Part shown: piece by piece, positions 8,488 through 19,249 of the stretch | Layout: the number at the start of each line of letters is the position of its first letter | Position numbering within the stretch: position 1 is the first letter of the stretch | DNA from: Paracyclopina nana | Taxonomy: Eukaryota; Arthropoda; Copepoda; Cyclopoida; Cyclopettidae | Length of the DNA stretch: 64,000 bases | Reading direction: 5' to 3' | Assembly (NCBI GenBank): GCA_019096065.1 | Contig: JAGUCH010000002.1 | Coordinates: 16,380,501 to 16,444,500, forward strand | Position numbers and translations under genes: made by a program | The notes under the pieces: generated by a model | Database searches by the model: none | Told to the model about the DNA's origin: nothing | The model's input: the letters and a program-made list of their open reading frames with translations, nothing else

Positions 8488-10246
8488 TCATTTGGACTTT
8501 TTGGACTCCTTCAGTCGCCCATTATCTACCAGTTCGACTGCACATTGACGAGGAAACCAGCCCCGAATGCGTTCTTCACTATTGACTTTGTCCCCATACA
8601 GCCAATACCTAAGAAAAAGAGAAGTAGTAATCAAACATTCGAATTTCAACTTGGTGTGTATGCATATCTTACTTTTTCCACCTGGTAACTTTGACAGTAT
8701 CGCCTATGCTTAATTTTATTCGGGCTTCTTCGGTGCAAGGAGGCCTACAAGCCACCTTATAGCCCATGGACCAAAATGGGAGCCATGAGCCAGAGTAGGG
8801 CTTGGCAATTTTGTACTCTCTAGTTCGGTCTCTTTTTTCTGCTTTCTGTTCCAACTGTTCAACCTTTAAAACAAAACAGATAATTATTTCATTTTAATCT
8901 TTTACAGGCATTTGACATCTGCCAATATGTGTGCAATCTTTTGCTAGAGGGAATCAAAATTGGCTTACAGTCAAAGTATATTTGTCGCACTCAGGCCTCA
9001 ATGTCCACTCAATGCCATTGCCATGCGGAATGCACGTCCATGTTAACACTTCTGTCAAATTATTCCATCTGCCCTGAAATTGAAATGAACAGTGAGGATG
9101 GGCTGAACTTCAAGCCGATTGCTTACTAAATCGTAGGGATGCAGGAATTCCTGATCAGTGTCTTTCCTTCTATATTTGGCTTTTTCTAGGATCCAATCTT
9201 CAATTCCAGTTTGATTTCTCCAGATGGATCTCAGCTGAAAGCGATGCGATTCAAGTTTATTCATACGCATAGAATACTGATTCGCAGTACCTGGAAAAAG
9301 AGCAGGGCTCCAACAGCTAATACAACACCTATGGCAAGGCCAAGAGCAAACATCACCACCAAAAGTGTGGTCAATGTCAAGGTCACTTTGGGCTCAAAGC
9401 CTGTGCCATAGTAGTGATACCATGACTGCAGAGAGGTTCCATTATGTCAATGAGCATAACAAATTAATGTGCACACTTACTCTATTTAGGCCATAATACA
9501 AAGTCATTGCCAGAATAAAACTAGCTTGGGCACAGCCTAGGACAGCAAAGGTGAGAAAGCCCACAAAATGGCCTGAAAGTGCAAAATATGAAGACCATCA
9601 TGTCAACCATAATTTTAAGAACGCAGCCTCACCATGGTTGAAATGGCCCACACAGTTGTTGATCCAAGGACAATGATGGTCCATTTTCATCACGCATCTG
9701 CCACCTATAAAAAGAGAAGATTGTGAATTGAACTGCTACATTAGAATAAACACTTACACTTCCTGCAATGATGCGCCCTGGGTGCTTTGTAGCCCTGACA
9801 AGCTTCACAAAATTGCAAATACTGCGACTCCTTCTCATTCTCCTAATAATAATAATAATAACGGATGAAAGCATGATCATGAATGGAAGAAAGACTGACA
9901 TACCGGTTTCCACTCAAGTGGTAAGTATCCTGGACCATCACACATGGCACAAAAGAAATGGAATGTGGTCAAGCTGGAGAACACCAGGAAGCCTACAAGT
10001 AGAATTTCAGACCTAGAATCCAGCAAATGAAATGAAATCTTACTGAGCATGTTGGCAACGCCTTCCCATCCATCTGAAGGTGGCCAATACATCGTATTGC
10101 TGTAAACTGTGGCTAACGAGACCCATACGATGATACCTTGAATTGGAAAAAAGTCATTAAAGAACTAAGCTACTTTTTGGCTGTATCACACCTAGAGCCA
10201 CCAAAGGGCCCCAATGGCAGAGCCTTGAGCACAATGACAGGCACAT
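8488..10246 (-). CDS. ZDHHC6: Palmitoyltransferase ZDHHC6
   Basis: An ER DHHC enzyme that S-palmitoylates proteins such as calnexin. Eleven exons: 10246-10192, 10136-10044, 9992-9904, 9842-9758, 9704-9633, 9572-9481, 9425-9291, 9234-9127, 9073-8969, 8863-8673 and 8608-8488. Introns are 51-105 bp. The phases close to 381 residues (human 413). An in-frame TGA 12 codons upstream supports the start. The N-terminal LCHWGP is conserved. The zinc-binding Cys-rich domain runs about residues 91-125, with MKMDHHCPWINNC (catalytic Cys about 119). Four hydrophobic segments flank it. The IEDWILEKAK helix and a C-terminal SH3-like region with PCTEEARI, YWLYGD and RGWFPRQC are typical of ZDHHC6 and separate it from other DHHC enzymes. 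The C-terminus ends KKSK, a dilysine ER-retrieval pattern. Intron 3 ends in a TTA repeat rather than a polypyrimidine tract. Confidence 0.93.
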
Positions 10247-10787
10247 TTCTAAGTCATTCTTCCTGTCTGAAAATCACTTCAAATCGATATTTTGCTTGAC
10301 TTTTCAAAGATACGTCAAGCAAACGACGAGGCCGTTAAGGAAAACGCCTTTGTATCTGAATTCATACTATCTCTTTTGCGGTTGCAACTGTAAATATTGT
10401 CGAATGCGGGCCACTGAACTGGAATATTTTCCCTACAACCTGAAAGTGCGGTAAACTTGGTTGACATGAAAAATGATGCAGTTCTAAATAACACCCTTTC
10501 GTTTCCCGGAATATTAACAAGGCTGTCACTCTTTGGTAAAGCTTGAATTAATTCATAAACAAAAAGTGGAAATCTCGCGAAATCTCCGAACCGCCGCAAA
10601 TTAAATAGCGCGCTATGCCAAAAGAGATCAGTTGACTCTGCCAGCTTTTTGAGTTACGTAAATTTGTGACGTCAACTAATGTTTCAGTCAGGAGGAGGCC
10701 TATTATTGTTTGAAACCGACGCAAAAGCGTTCAAACGAAGAAAGCTACTACAGAAATAGCCGTGAAGACAGTGAAAATATGTGAAAA
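10247..10787. promoter_or_regulatory. Divergent promoter region with a CRE site
   Basis: 541 bp between the ZDHHC6 start (minus) and the next gene's start (plus). A perfect palindromic CRE, TGACGTCA, lies at 10667-10674, about 115 bp before the plus-strand ATG. A 94-codon minus-strand frame (10315-10599) has no recognisable features and is treated as chance. Confidence 0.5.
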
Positions 10788-11510
10788 ATGGGTGCCAATG
10801 CCTCCCAAATCACGTCATCCGCCACGGACATTGATCAAGCCATTGCCAGGCTCCAGGTCATCCAGGATCAAGAGCAGCCTTCGAACAAAGTCATCCCCAA
10901 AAGTCAGTCTTCCTATGCGCACTTCTCCGACTATTCCATGTTCCCCGATCGGTTCAACAATGTACCCAAAAACACACCCATCATCATCGAGCCCATAGAT
11001 GCTGAGCAACGCAATGAGCTTGATCCCCGCCGCTTTCACAGATCACAATCTGAGAACCCCTCAACAGGGAGCTTGCCTGGCAACCCAGGAATCCTGTCAA
11101 AGTATGGATTCAGACTACGAAGTTCGTCAGCGACAGAGCAGCAAATTCAGCTGGATTCTTCGTCTTTGACCGAGGATAGCAATCCACCAAACACACCCTC
11201 TTCAGGAGCGTCTCTGGATGAGAGGCCAGGTCGGAGCTCCAGCCATTCGAGGATGTACAAGTTTGACTTTGGCACCATCCACGAGAAGGAAGGCGGCTCC
11301 ACCGCTAACCTAGATGCCGCCATATCAATCCCAATGACCAAGTCCATGCACAACGAGACAACTGTTCATGGTACATCCGTGCCAGCTCCAGACTCAATGG
11401 AGGCCTTGGCATACCGTGCCAAGCGAGTGAGAAAGACGAGTGAGCCCAGGTATGGGTTTTTCGATTATAGCATGATTCCTGACAAGGATCCAAAATGCTT
11501 TAAGAAATGA
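10788..11510 (+). CDS. Intronless predicted N-myristoylated protein with two DYSMxPD motifs
   Basis: 240 residues in one open frame, not recognised. It begins MGANAS, a good N-myristoylation context (Gly2, Ser6), suggesting membrane attachment on the cytosolic side. The body is hydrophilic and Ser/Pro-rich (probably disordered), with a coiled-coil-like stretch near residues 14-30. A motif occurs twice: HFSDYSMFPDRF (about 45-56) and GFFDYSMIPDKDP at the C-terminus (about 223-235). The C-terminal EPRYGFFDYSMIPDKDPKCF looks like a conserved docking peptide. An upstream ATG at 10762 opens a different frame. AATAAA at 11693-11698 is a likely polyadenylation signal, giving a compact transcript. 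Confidence 0.7.
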   Translation: MGANASQITSSATDIDQAIARLQVIQDQEQPSNKVIPKSQSSYAHFSDYSMFPDRFNNVPKNTPIIIEPIDAEQRNELDPRRFHRSQSENPSTGSLPGNPGILSKYGFRLRSSSATEQQIQLDSSSLTEDSNPPNTPSSGASLDERPGRSSSHSRMYKFDFGTIHEKEGGSTANLDAAISIPMTKSMHNETTVHGTSVPAPDSMEALAYRAKRVRKTSEPRYGFFDYSMIPDKDPKCFKK

Positions 11511-11692
11511 AAGATTTGCGGCCGGGTCACTGTGACACAATGCAACGCTACATTACTACTTTTTGTCAAAATTATCATACTTGCAGAAGATTGCCTATAC
11601 TATACCAATGTACTACTACTACTACTACAATATAGATTGTTGATCAGAAATTTCTCACTCTTAAAAAAATATTACTTTATAGTAATCATATC

Positions 11693-11698
11693 AATAAA
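11693..11698 (+). terminator. Polyadenylation signal
   Basis: AATAAA about 180 bp after the stop codon of the intronless gene. The interval 11511-11885 otherwise shows no gene; ERCC6 ends at 11886 on the other strand, so the 3' ends converge. Confidence 0.5.
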
Positions 11699-11885
11699 AA
11701 AGCTGTTTTCGTATCTTTGTTGTCAAGCTGGCAAAAAGCCGGACTAAAGCTGTTTCTCATCATATGACATTTGAAGCCTGTTTTTGTAATATTTCTGTCT
11801 TTTCCTCCTCGTACATCTTGGAGTGCGTCCAACGACTTTAGCGTGGCCTTGAACAGCACGACAATTAGCTTTCTAAGATTGGGCG

Positions 11886-14800
11886 TTATCTAAATTCTTG
11901 CTTGAGTCTCCAAATGCCGGACTGATGATCACGTTTCTGAAAGGTACATATTTCGTTCAAGAGAGCCTTGAACAAAGGGTTCTTGACTGGAGGTAGCTTG
12001 TCCTTGAACTTGTCCACGAGCGCTTGGGTGGTGGCCTCTCCGTCACTAGCAGACGAGTTTTGAAACGCAACAAAGTTCCTGATGTCAGCTAGCAACTCCA
12101 CATTGGGCTCGAAGCCTTCATAATTGTCTGGGTGAAACAAATCACGCCCCTCATAGTTGGACGCACTATTCGGCATAAGCCTGTTACGCTCCCGCATTCG
12201 TTGCAAAAGGTCGTTGGCGCTGATAGATGAATGAGTAGAAGCCTCCTTTTTCTTGTTGCTCTTGCCAAACCTTGGCCTCTTCATCAAGCCATTGGAGCCG
12301 GTAAAGGTTGGGATTCCTTCTGTGGCCCTAAAGCATTCACGCCTGGAATTGCGCAGGCGCTGAACAGCCTCACGGGCCACTCTTTCGGCCTCGGCATCAA
12401 TCAGGGCAAAATCCGCTCCGCCATCCCCATCCATGATGGCATCATGCTGTAACGCAGAGTGCACTCCGGATTTCTTGAACAGCTTGGACAAAACATAGTC
12501 ATCGTCCTTGGACTTGTCTTCATCCTCCGGAACGACAGGTGGCTTGTACACGTCTGACTTGACCAAATGAGGCACTCGGATTTCTCCCTCGAATTTGGCG
12601 TCCTTTTTCCTCCTCTTTCTGTCATCATGTTTGGAGTCTTCTTTGCTAGCTATTTTCATAGATATTCGCCTCACTTTTTCCCTGAGCTTTTGCCTGTCCA
12701 AATCAGTCAAATCGGAGCTTCCTCCGTCTTCACTGATGACCTTTTGCGTGTCAATCTTCTTCGGCTGCTTTGCAACTGGCCTCACTGCACTTGATTTCAG
12801 GTCCTCCTCCTCCAGCTGCCTTTTCCTCTTTTTGCGCTTCAGTTCGACTTCCGAATTGGTGCCAGCAAAAATGGCCGACGTCTCGGTCTTATCTGAGGTG
12901 CCTTCATTGAAGGCAAATAAATCATAGAGATCATTGGACTTGAAAAATCGCTTCTGCGTGGGATCCTTCAAGACTCGATTGATGAGCAGTTGCTTGAAGA
13001 TTTGCCTGTGGTAGATTTTCTCTTCAATTGTGCCAGAGGTCAAGAGTCTGTAGATGGTGACATCTCTCTCTTGGCCTATCCTCCAAGCTCTTTCTCTTGC
13101 TTGGGTGTCAGTGCTTGGATTCCAATCCGGGTCAAATATCACGACTCGATTTGCACCAGTTAAATTCACTCCCAACCCACCAACTCTTGTTGTCAGGAGG
13201 AACACGAAGAGTTCACTCGAGTTGTTGAACTTGTTAATCAGGCCTTGCCTTGATGCAATGGCCGTGCCCCCGTCCAATTTCAAATAAGTGTAGTGTTTGT
13301 CGTTCAAAAAGTACTCTAGAATCTTGAGCATTTTTCTGCTCTGGGTGAAGAGCAGAACTTTGTGGCCCTGCTTTTTCCATAGCTTGAGCAGTGCTTCGAC
13401 TACAATCATTTTGCCCGATCGCCGCCAATATCCATATTGCTCGTCAGCTCGTTCTTTCTTCTCAGGTACTTCATTGCTGCCAAAGTGCTTGGGGCCACCG
13501 TCATGCAAGTCTGGATGGTTGCAGATTTTCCTCAGTGCAATCAAGCCTAAGAAAACCTGGAGCCTCCCATCCAAAATCGACTTGACCTCACCAGACTCCA
13601 AGTAGTTTCTATACATGTCTCTCTGTTCTTCGGTCAGTCTGCAAAATAACACCTGCTCATTTTTGGATGGCAAGTTGATGTGATCTTTGACATCGGATTT
13701 CAGCCTCCGGAGCAAGTAGGGATTGATCGTGTCTCTCAAGACTGTCGCACACTTGTGAGCTGTGGCAACCTAGAACCCGAAAAATTGAGTTGATGGCATA
13801 AGTTACACTTTTTTAACATGGTCGTCACCTGAGATCGATTGGCATTGCTGTAGCCTCCCATCGTGATGGGTATTGAGAATTGCTGCATGAACACTGGCAA
13901 GGTACCCAATTTACCAGGAAATATAAAGTCAAACAATGACCATAATTCTTTGAGGTTATTCTGCAGGGGAGACCCTGACAATATGAGTCTGTGAGCAGTA
14001 CGAAATTGCTTCACAGCCAAAGTGACTTGAGCATCTGGGTTCCGGATCTTGTGGCCTTCGTCAAGAATCACGTAGTTGAAGTCTTGATCCAACAATTGGT
14101 CCTTGTGCGACAAAATGGAGCTGTAGGAAGTGACGAGCACGCTGGGACTCGACGAGTGGCCCACGGAGCGAATCAACGTGTCCCTTGGTCCTTGGTGAGA
14201 GCCAGACTCGTGAAGAATGCAGACACGAAATGGAGGCCACCACGTGTGAAATTCCCTCACCCACTGATGCATAACTGCAACGAACTGACATTCAGGACTG
14301 CATATAAAAAATGATTAGGTACCTGTGGTTGGACAAACAATGAGCACTGGACCAAGCCTGCATTTTTTGTGCCGTTTGGCAGAGTATGACAAACTCGCGA
14401 GGAATGCAATCACTTGCACTGTTTTGCCCAAGCCCATTTCGTCACCGAGAATTCCTCCGACATCTTGTTGGTGAAGCTCCCACATCCATTGGACAGCAAC
14501 TTTTTGGTAGTGGTACAGGCTCTTCCAAAGCTTGGCAGGTACTCGTAGTCCGCCTTCCAGCTCTTCAAACTTGGCATCCAGGTCCTCGTCAACTAGCCTC
14601 GAGTCTTGCCATTCTTGGAGCCTCCCCAGGTAAATGTCCTTGTCTCCATCATCTATTGTGTTGTAGGACTTTTTCTTGGCTATCTTCGGAGCGGACTCGT
14701 CCTCTTCTTCGCCTGAAGATTCCCAATCAGAGTCATCAGTGTTGAACTGTTCATCGTACCTAGCAACTTTTTCTGAGAAGAAAAAAAAAGTAAAACTTTC

Positions 14801-15446
14801 TTGCTTTAATTTCGTTTCATTTGTGTTATGTACCTTTTCGTTTTTGCTTGCCCCGCTGAATTCTCTCTTCGATGGCTTTTGCTTTGGTTCTCTTCCGCGC
14901 TTTTTCCTCCTCATCGGACACTTCTTCAGTGTCCATCCAGTCTTTGACGTAGTTTCTGCCTGCAATACTGTTCTCCAAGTCTGTGGATGACTTGGACACC
15001 AGAGCCTTTCCAAACGCTGTCATTTGTCCCAACCGTATGCTTTTCTCCAAGGCTGTCTCACTGGCCTCATTTTCGTCGGTGTTGTCAAAATCTTTCAAAG
15101 CTTCTTCGATTTCTGCCTTGGTCTTGGTCAGCGTCTCCAGCTCGCGATTCAAGCTTTCCTGCTGGGTGAAAAAAGTCTGCAATTTCCTGTCACTGGATAT
15201 CGACCCTTTGTTGATGATGCATTTCAACGACTCTTCAACTTTGGCCAAGTTTTGACGCGTTTTGACCAAGTTTGACTCGACTTCTTCCAGCTCTTTAGTC
15301 AGCCTTTTCTCATCTTGCTCACGCTTTTGCTTGTCAACAAAGTCGCCCAGATTCTTGGACACTTTCTCCTCAAACGTCACTTGATCGTACACCTGAAGGC
15401 CTTCGATGCCTGTCAGCTCGGAGGCTGAGTTCTCCGGAGGCTCCAT
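11886..15446 (-). CDS. ERCC6: ERCC6 / Cockayne syndrome B SNF2-family ATPase
   Basis: Nuclear DNA-dependent ATPase that recognises stalled RNA polymerase II and starts transcription-coupled nucleotide excision repair. Exons 15446-14834, 14772-14323, 14274-13829 and 13769-11886; introns of 61, 48 and 59 bp; 1130 residues (human about 1493). The N-terminal third is a charged coiled coil, followed by an acidic segment (SGEEEDES). SNF2 motifs: GDEMGLGKT (motif I, about 314-322), VCPTTVMHQW (Ia), [10 protein letters not shown] (motif II, about 425), LSGSPLQNN (III), the [11 protein letters not shown] region and [10 protein letters not shown] (VI, about 728-735). The segment between III and the helicase C lobe, [20 protein letters not shown], is specific to CSB. 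The C-terminal third is Lys/Glu-rich with basic clusters and ends in a weakly conserved fold. Several long antisense frames here are shadows. Confidence 0.95.
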
Positions 15447-15770
15447 AATGAAGCTTTTTGATTTGTTTCAATGTTATGAAATTCACTTTTATTTCTTTAT
15501 AAAGTGATGGATCGGCGTATGCCCCAGATTTTCTCTTAATTTCACATCGGCCAAACTTGGCCACCATTTATTTCATAAAAACCACTTCACTAAAAGTTAT
15601 AAACAAAGAAAGGCCACCAAGAGATAATTTTTCCAAAAAAAGTTAACGGTTTATTGCTAACGATCGTTTTTTTATTTACACATTTGCCTTAATTTAAGCG
15701 GCTCAGTTTGGGCTGATTTATTTTTCCGCGAAAACGGTGAAACCTCGTTACTGAGACCATAAATAAAAGA
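15447..15770. other. Intergenic, ERCC6 promoter side
   Basis: AT-rich sequence upstream of ERCC6 with no recognisable gene or TATA box. It ends at the hAT element's target-site copy (CTCAGCAG, 15771-15778). Confidence 0.4.
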
Positions 15771-15778
15771 CTCAGCAG

Positions 15779-16275
15779 TAGAGGTGTATCGGGCCAAGAA
15801 AAGTCGGGCTCGGGTCGGGTTCGGGCTTTCCAAAAATGACTCGGGTCGGGTCGGGCCGGGCCTGAACTTTTTTTTCAGGCTTCGGGCTTTTTCGGGCCAG
15901 AAAAAAAAATGTTACGGGCTTTTCGGGCCGAGATGAAATCAACAATTTTTCAGGAAAAATCTTATTAATAATCACTTCTTTTGTTAAGAAATTGTCCTCA
16001 CTCACTGAAGATTATGTAAGTGAAGGGATGCTTAACAATCAAACTCAACATTTAAGCTCATAATCTAAAGCAATTGATTTTCTGATTTTGAACAAGTTTT
16101 AGAATTTTTGAAAAAATGTCATTCGGGCCACTTCGGGTTTTTTGAAAATGACTTCGGGCTTTTTCGGGCTTTCTGAAAATCGGCCCGAGTCGGGCTCGGG
16201 CTGGGGTCTTATTTAGCTCGGGCCAGAAATTGGTATCGGGCTTTCGGGCTCGGGCCTGAGCCCGATACACCTCTA
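15779..16275. mobile_element. Non-autonomous hAT-type MITE with intact 8-bp target duplication
   Basis: The element starts TAGAGGTGTATCGGGC and ends with the exact reverse complement GCCCGATACACCTCTA, a perfect 16-bp terminal inverted repeat. It is flanked on both sides by CTCAGCAG (15771-15778 and 16276-16283), a perfect 8-bp duplication. An 8-bp duplication with ends of the TAGnGGTG type is the hallmark of hAT transposons. Beneath both ends lie tandem TCGGG/TCGGGC and CGGGCTTT repeats, GC-rich against an AT-rich centre. It encodes nothing, so it must have been moved in trans. The perfect ends indicate recent insertion. Confidence 0.9.
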
Positions 16276-16425
16276 CTCAGCAGTTTCCCGAAAAAAGTGA
16301 CTAAGTGAGGAACCACGTGGTGAAAAGAAATCAGAATTCTTATATTTATAGACGCAATAGCTCCGAGAAGGTTCATCTACAACAACCGTAAGTCCAAGTT
16401 TCAGTTTAATTTCGCTATATTAGAG

Positions 16426-17590
16426 TTAGCAATAAATCCAATCGGGATGATCTTTGGGTCTGCATTTTTCGGGGCAAATTCCGCCCTCATCCAGACCAAT
16501 GGAAGAATTCAAGCTGAAGACAGAGCCGATAAAGTTGCCGACTCCGGCCTCTCTTTGGGTGGGGAAAGCTGAGGTTTTTGAAAATTTGTGACAAGTGTAG
16601 GAATCGTGAGACAGTGCCACCTTTTTAGCCCAAGGCCATACATAACGTGTTAGTGCAATTTGGTCATATCCGCCCCCTTTTTCGCGCGCCACGTAAGAAA
16701 TGCCGTCCTGAAACATTTTCTTGAAGGCCATCTTGAAGGCTGTCCTTTGGTGGTCAACCTTGGCTCCCCAGGTTCCACCAAGAATGTAAGCTCCATGGGC
16801 TGGATGATCTCTCATGACATGAATATCCTTATCAGACTTCATGAATTCCTCCACAGCTGCTGCCTAGATGAATCAAAGTTGAAGCTAACTATTTATTTTT
16901 GAAGTAAATAATTGGTCTTACCTCGCGTGGGTTAATCCTAGAATCTAGATCTCTTGAGAGGTAAAAGTCTACATTTGTATCTATGACTGGCAGGAATCTC
17001 CAAATGAGTGGGTACAAAATGGAGGCATTGCCCAGCTTGGGTATGGAATTGGCATCACAAATGTCCAAATTGGGGTTTGAGCAAGCCAAGTCACACAATT
17101 GGTGCAACGCTGGGCTTTGTGGGGATACTTGGTAATACACTCTTACTAACCAGTCTGGCCCATAGAAATGGTGGACTAGCTTCACATTTTCTTCTATGCC
17201 TACAATAAAATTAACTTGCAGCTTCTGGCCTAAAATTTGGGACTTGATTTCACCTTGGAAATACTCTCTCCTGTTTTTGTCTTCATGATTGGCCTCCTCC
17301 TTGACTGGCTCATAAAAGGTGAAAGCAACCACCTTTTGCCCTGGACCTCTGACTGAGCTATCAATTGAGCAAGTAGAGTCTTGACTTGTGACATTGGGCT
17401 GTGGTTGTTGAAACTTCACCCACTTTTGGCAGCCACACTGTGACAAGTGCATCAAAATCTCATCATCACCTCTGGTGAAGTGAGCAACATTTTGAGTCAG
17501 AGATGAGCTGTAGATGGCAAAAATAGACAAGATGGCCAAGGCTGCAAAGGTCAACTTTTTCAGCCTTTGACCTTGGAGCCAGTGCTTCAT
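16426..17590 (-). CDS. Type II membrane glycosyltransferase-like protein
   Basis: Two exons, 17590-16922 and 16863-16426, separated by a 58-bp intron (GAG|GTAAGA...ATCTAG), giving 368 residues. A short basic N-terminus and one hydrophobic segment (about residues 13-29, LTFAALAILSIFAIYSSS) predict a Golgi type II protein. YLSRDLDSRINPRE (about 211-224) has a DxD (DLD) like those that bind sugar-nucleotide metal in GT-A enzymes. HVMRDHPAHG, ILGGTWG and GGGYDQIALTRYVWPWA follow and look like a conserved catalytic core. There are Asn-X-Ser/Thr sites and a Cys-rich tail ending WIYC. I recall similar uncharacterised invertebrate proteins but cannot name donor or acceptor. A TATATA lies about 130 bp upstream. 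Confidence 0.75.
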
Positions 17591-17721
17591 GTTGTGAAAT
17601 TAGTGCCTCAACTTTGGTGAGCTCTTCATGCTTGTGTTATTGTGTTTTGGTCACTACTTTAACAGTTACATAGGAGTAGGCAGGTGAATGAAGAAGCTTT
17701 ACCTGCTGGGCCAATCTTGAG

Positions 17722-17729
17722 ATATATAC
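17722..17729 (-). promoter_or_regulatory. Candidate TATA box of the glycosyltransferase-like gene
   Basis: GTATATAT on the minus strand about 135 bp before the start codon, in front of a plausible leader. The only support is sequence and position. Confidence 0.4.
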
Positions 17730-19249
17730 CACAAGGCTCAGTCAAGCATTGAAAGAATTCTTCTCACTATCTATATGCATTATCAGTACAATTTTTTTAT
17801 GTGTTAGCCTAGTTTCAAAAAATGAATGCCATCTGTGCTATGTACCTTGCATCTCAACATCATTATGCTTTCCTCTTATTACTCCTCTATTATATGCATT
17901 AAAAAAATAATTCAATAACCTCATGAAATTGATCATCATCATTGATGATGACAAAACGAGTTTGTGCCCATCTCTGGATCAAGATCTGTGCTTTAATGAG
18001 GCATAAAATTCAGAAATTATCTTTGGTACTCACATAATAATATCCTATGTTGTGTGGCAACTGAATTGAGTTGAAGAAAATGACAATCTAGAGAAGTTTT
18101 TGCGAGAATTTTGCAACATCCCCAGCTTGTCATTCTCCAGTCTCAAACGCAGCAGATCTTCCAACTTTGCCAACTGAGAGTGGAGTGAAGTGCGATGATT
18201 TAAGACAAACAATTGTCATGTGGCAGGGTGCAAACCGGACTTTTATATGCCAGCTCCCAAGAGCTGCTCCGCAACTTATCATCATCATCATCATGGTGGC
18301 TTCGGATGTCTAGACAGCTTGTGAAAAATGGCAACTTTTAGCACAGAGAAGACCGAAAATGAAAATACATGTGATTTCATACTTCCAATTGGAGCTCACT
18401 CTTGATTTCTTCAAAATTGATTTCTGAGCTACTTCTTTTTTTCATAGCAGCTCATCATTATTGAAAGCAGTTTCTAAAGCCAGTTTGAGCTCTAATGGAC
18501 ATTTGAAGACCGAATTCAAAGCTCATCTGTCATCACTTGAAAAAATATAAAATGAGAAATACAAGAAGATGGCGAAAGTGAGTTTTAGGCTCTGAAGTCG
18601 GCTGATTTTTCATCCCCAATTCAGCTTGTGGTCAATTTTTGCTGACAATTCACCAAGCATTGTGCAATGGTCAAGAAAATTGCAATAGCAAAAATTGAGC
18701 TCATTTTTTTTTGCTTTGGAAGAGAAACTGCCTTCATTTTTGCCAAATCTGGCAATTTCCGTTGGTGGACTTTTGCACAAATTGCAATACAGAACATCTT
18801 CCCAACTAAAACAGCATTTTATTTTTTTTGTCGATTTTGCTCAGCGCAACTACAAAATGGGTATTTTCAAAATAAGCAATCAAGGATCTTATTTGCATTA
18901 AGAATGTATTTGTTGATCCTACTAATTCAATAAAATATTTTTTTTAACAATAAGTATTTTTTCAAAAGCTTGTTTAAGTTTAGCAGGTGTAATCTAGTTT
19001 GCTCTTATGTGGATAAAATAATTAGTTGAATTTTGAAGAACTTTTTTTCAATCATTCTGCTATTTTTGTTAATTTTTGCCTCTAGTACTAATAATGAGGA
19101 TAATAAATCTACAACTATTTCTGAGGCTTGATATTTCTTAACTGCATAAAACATCCTTTAAAATGAAAAGGACCTGATGTTATTTAATTTAAAAAAAAAT
19201 CCGACTAGTTATTTCATACAATTATGGCTGTAAAGTGGGTTTAGAGAGT
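17730..19249. other. Gene-free interval
   Basis: AT-rich, with an ATC trinucleotide run near 18277-18292 and several T-runs. The short frames here show no domains, signal peptides or splice support. Confidence 0.5.

Noticed and set aside
10013-10043. A 31-bp intron between ZDHHC6 exons 2 and 3
   Set aside because: Too short to splice and it would shift the frame. Using the next acceptor gives a 51-bp intron and the expected alignment across the second membrane helix.
10315-10599. 94-codon minus-strand frame upstream of ZDHHC6
   Set aside because: No signal peptide, domain or splice continuity; an in-frame stop separates it from the ZDHHC6 start, and it fits a 5' untranslated or intergenic stretch.
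12231-15275. Several plus-strand frames of 60-119 codons
   Set aside because: Antisense shadows of ERCC6 coding exons.
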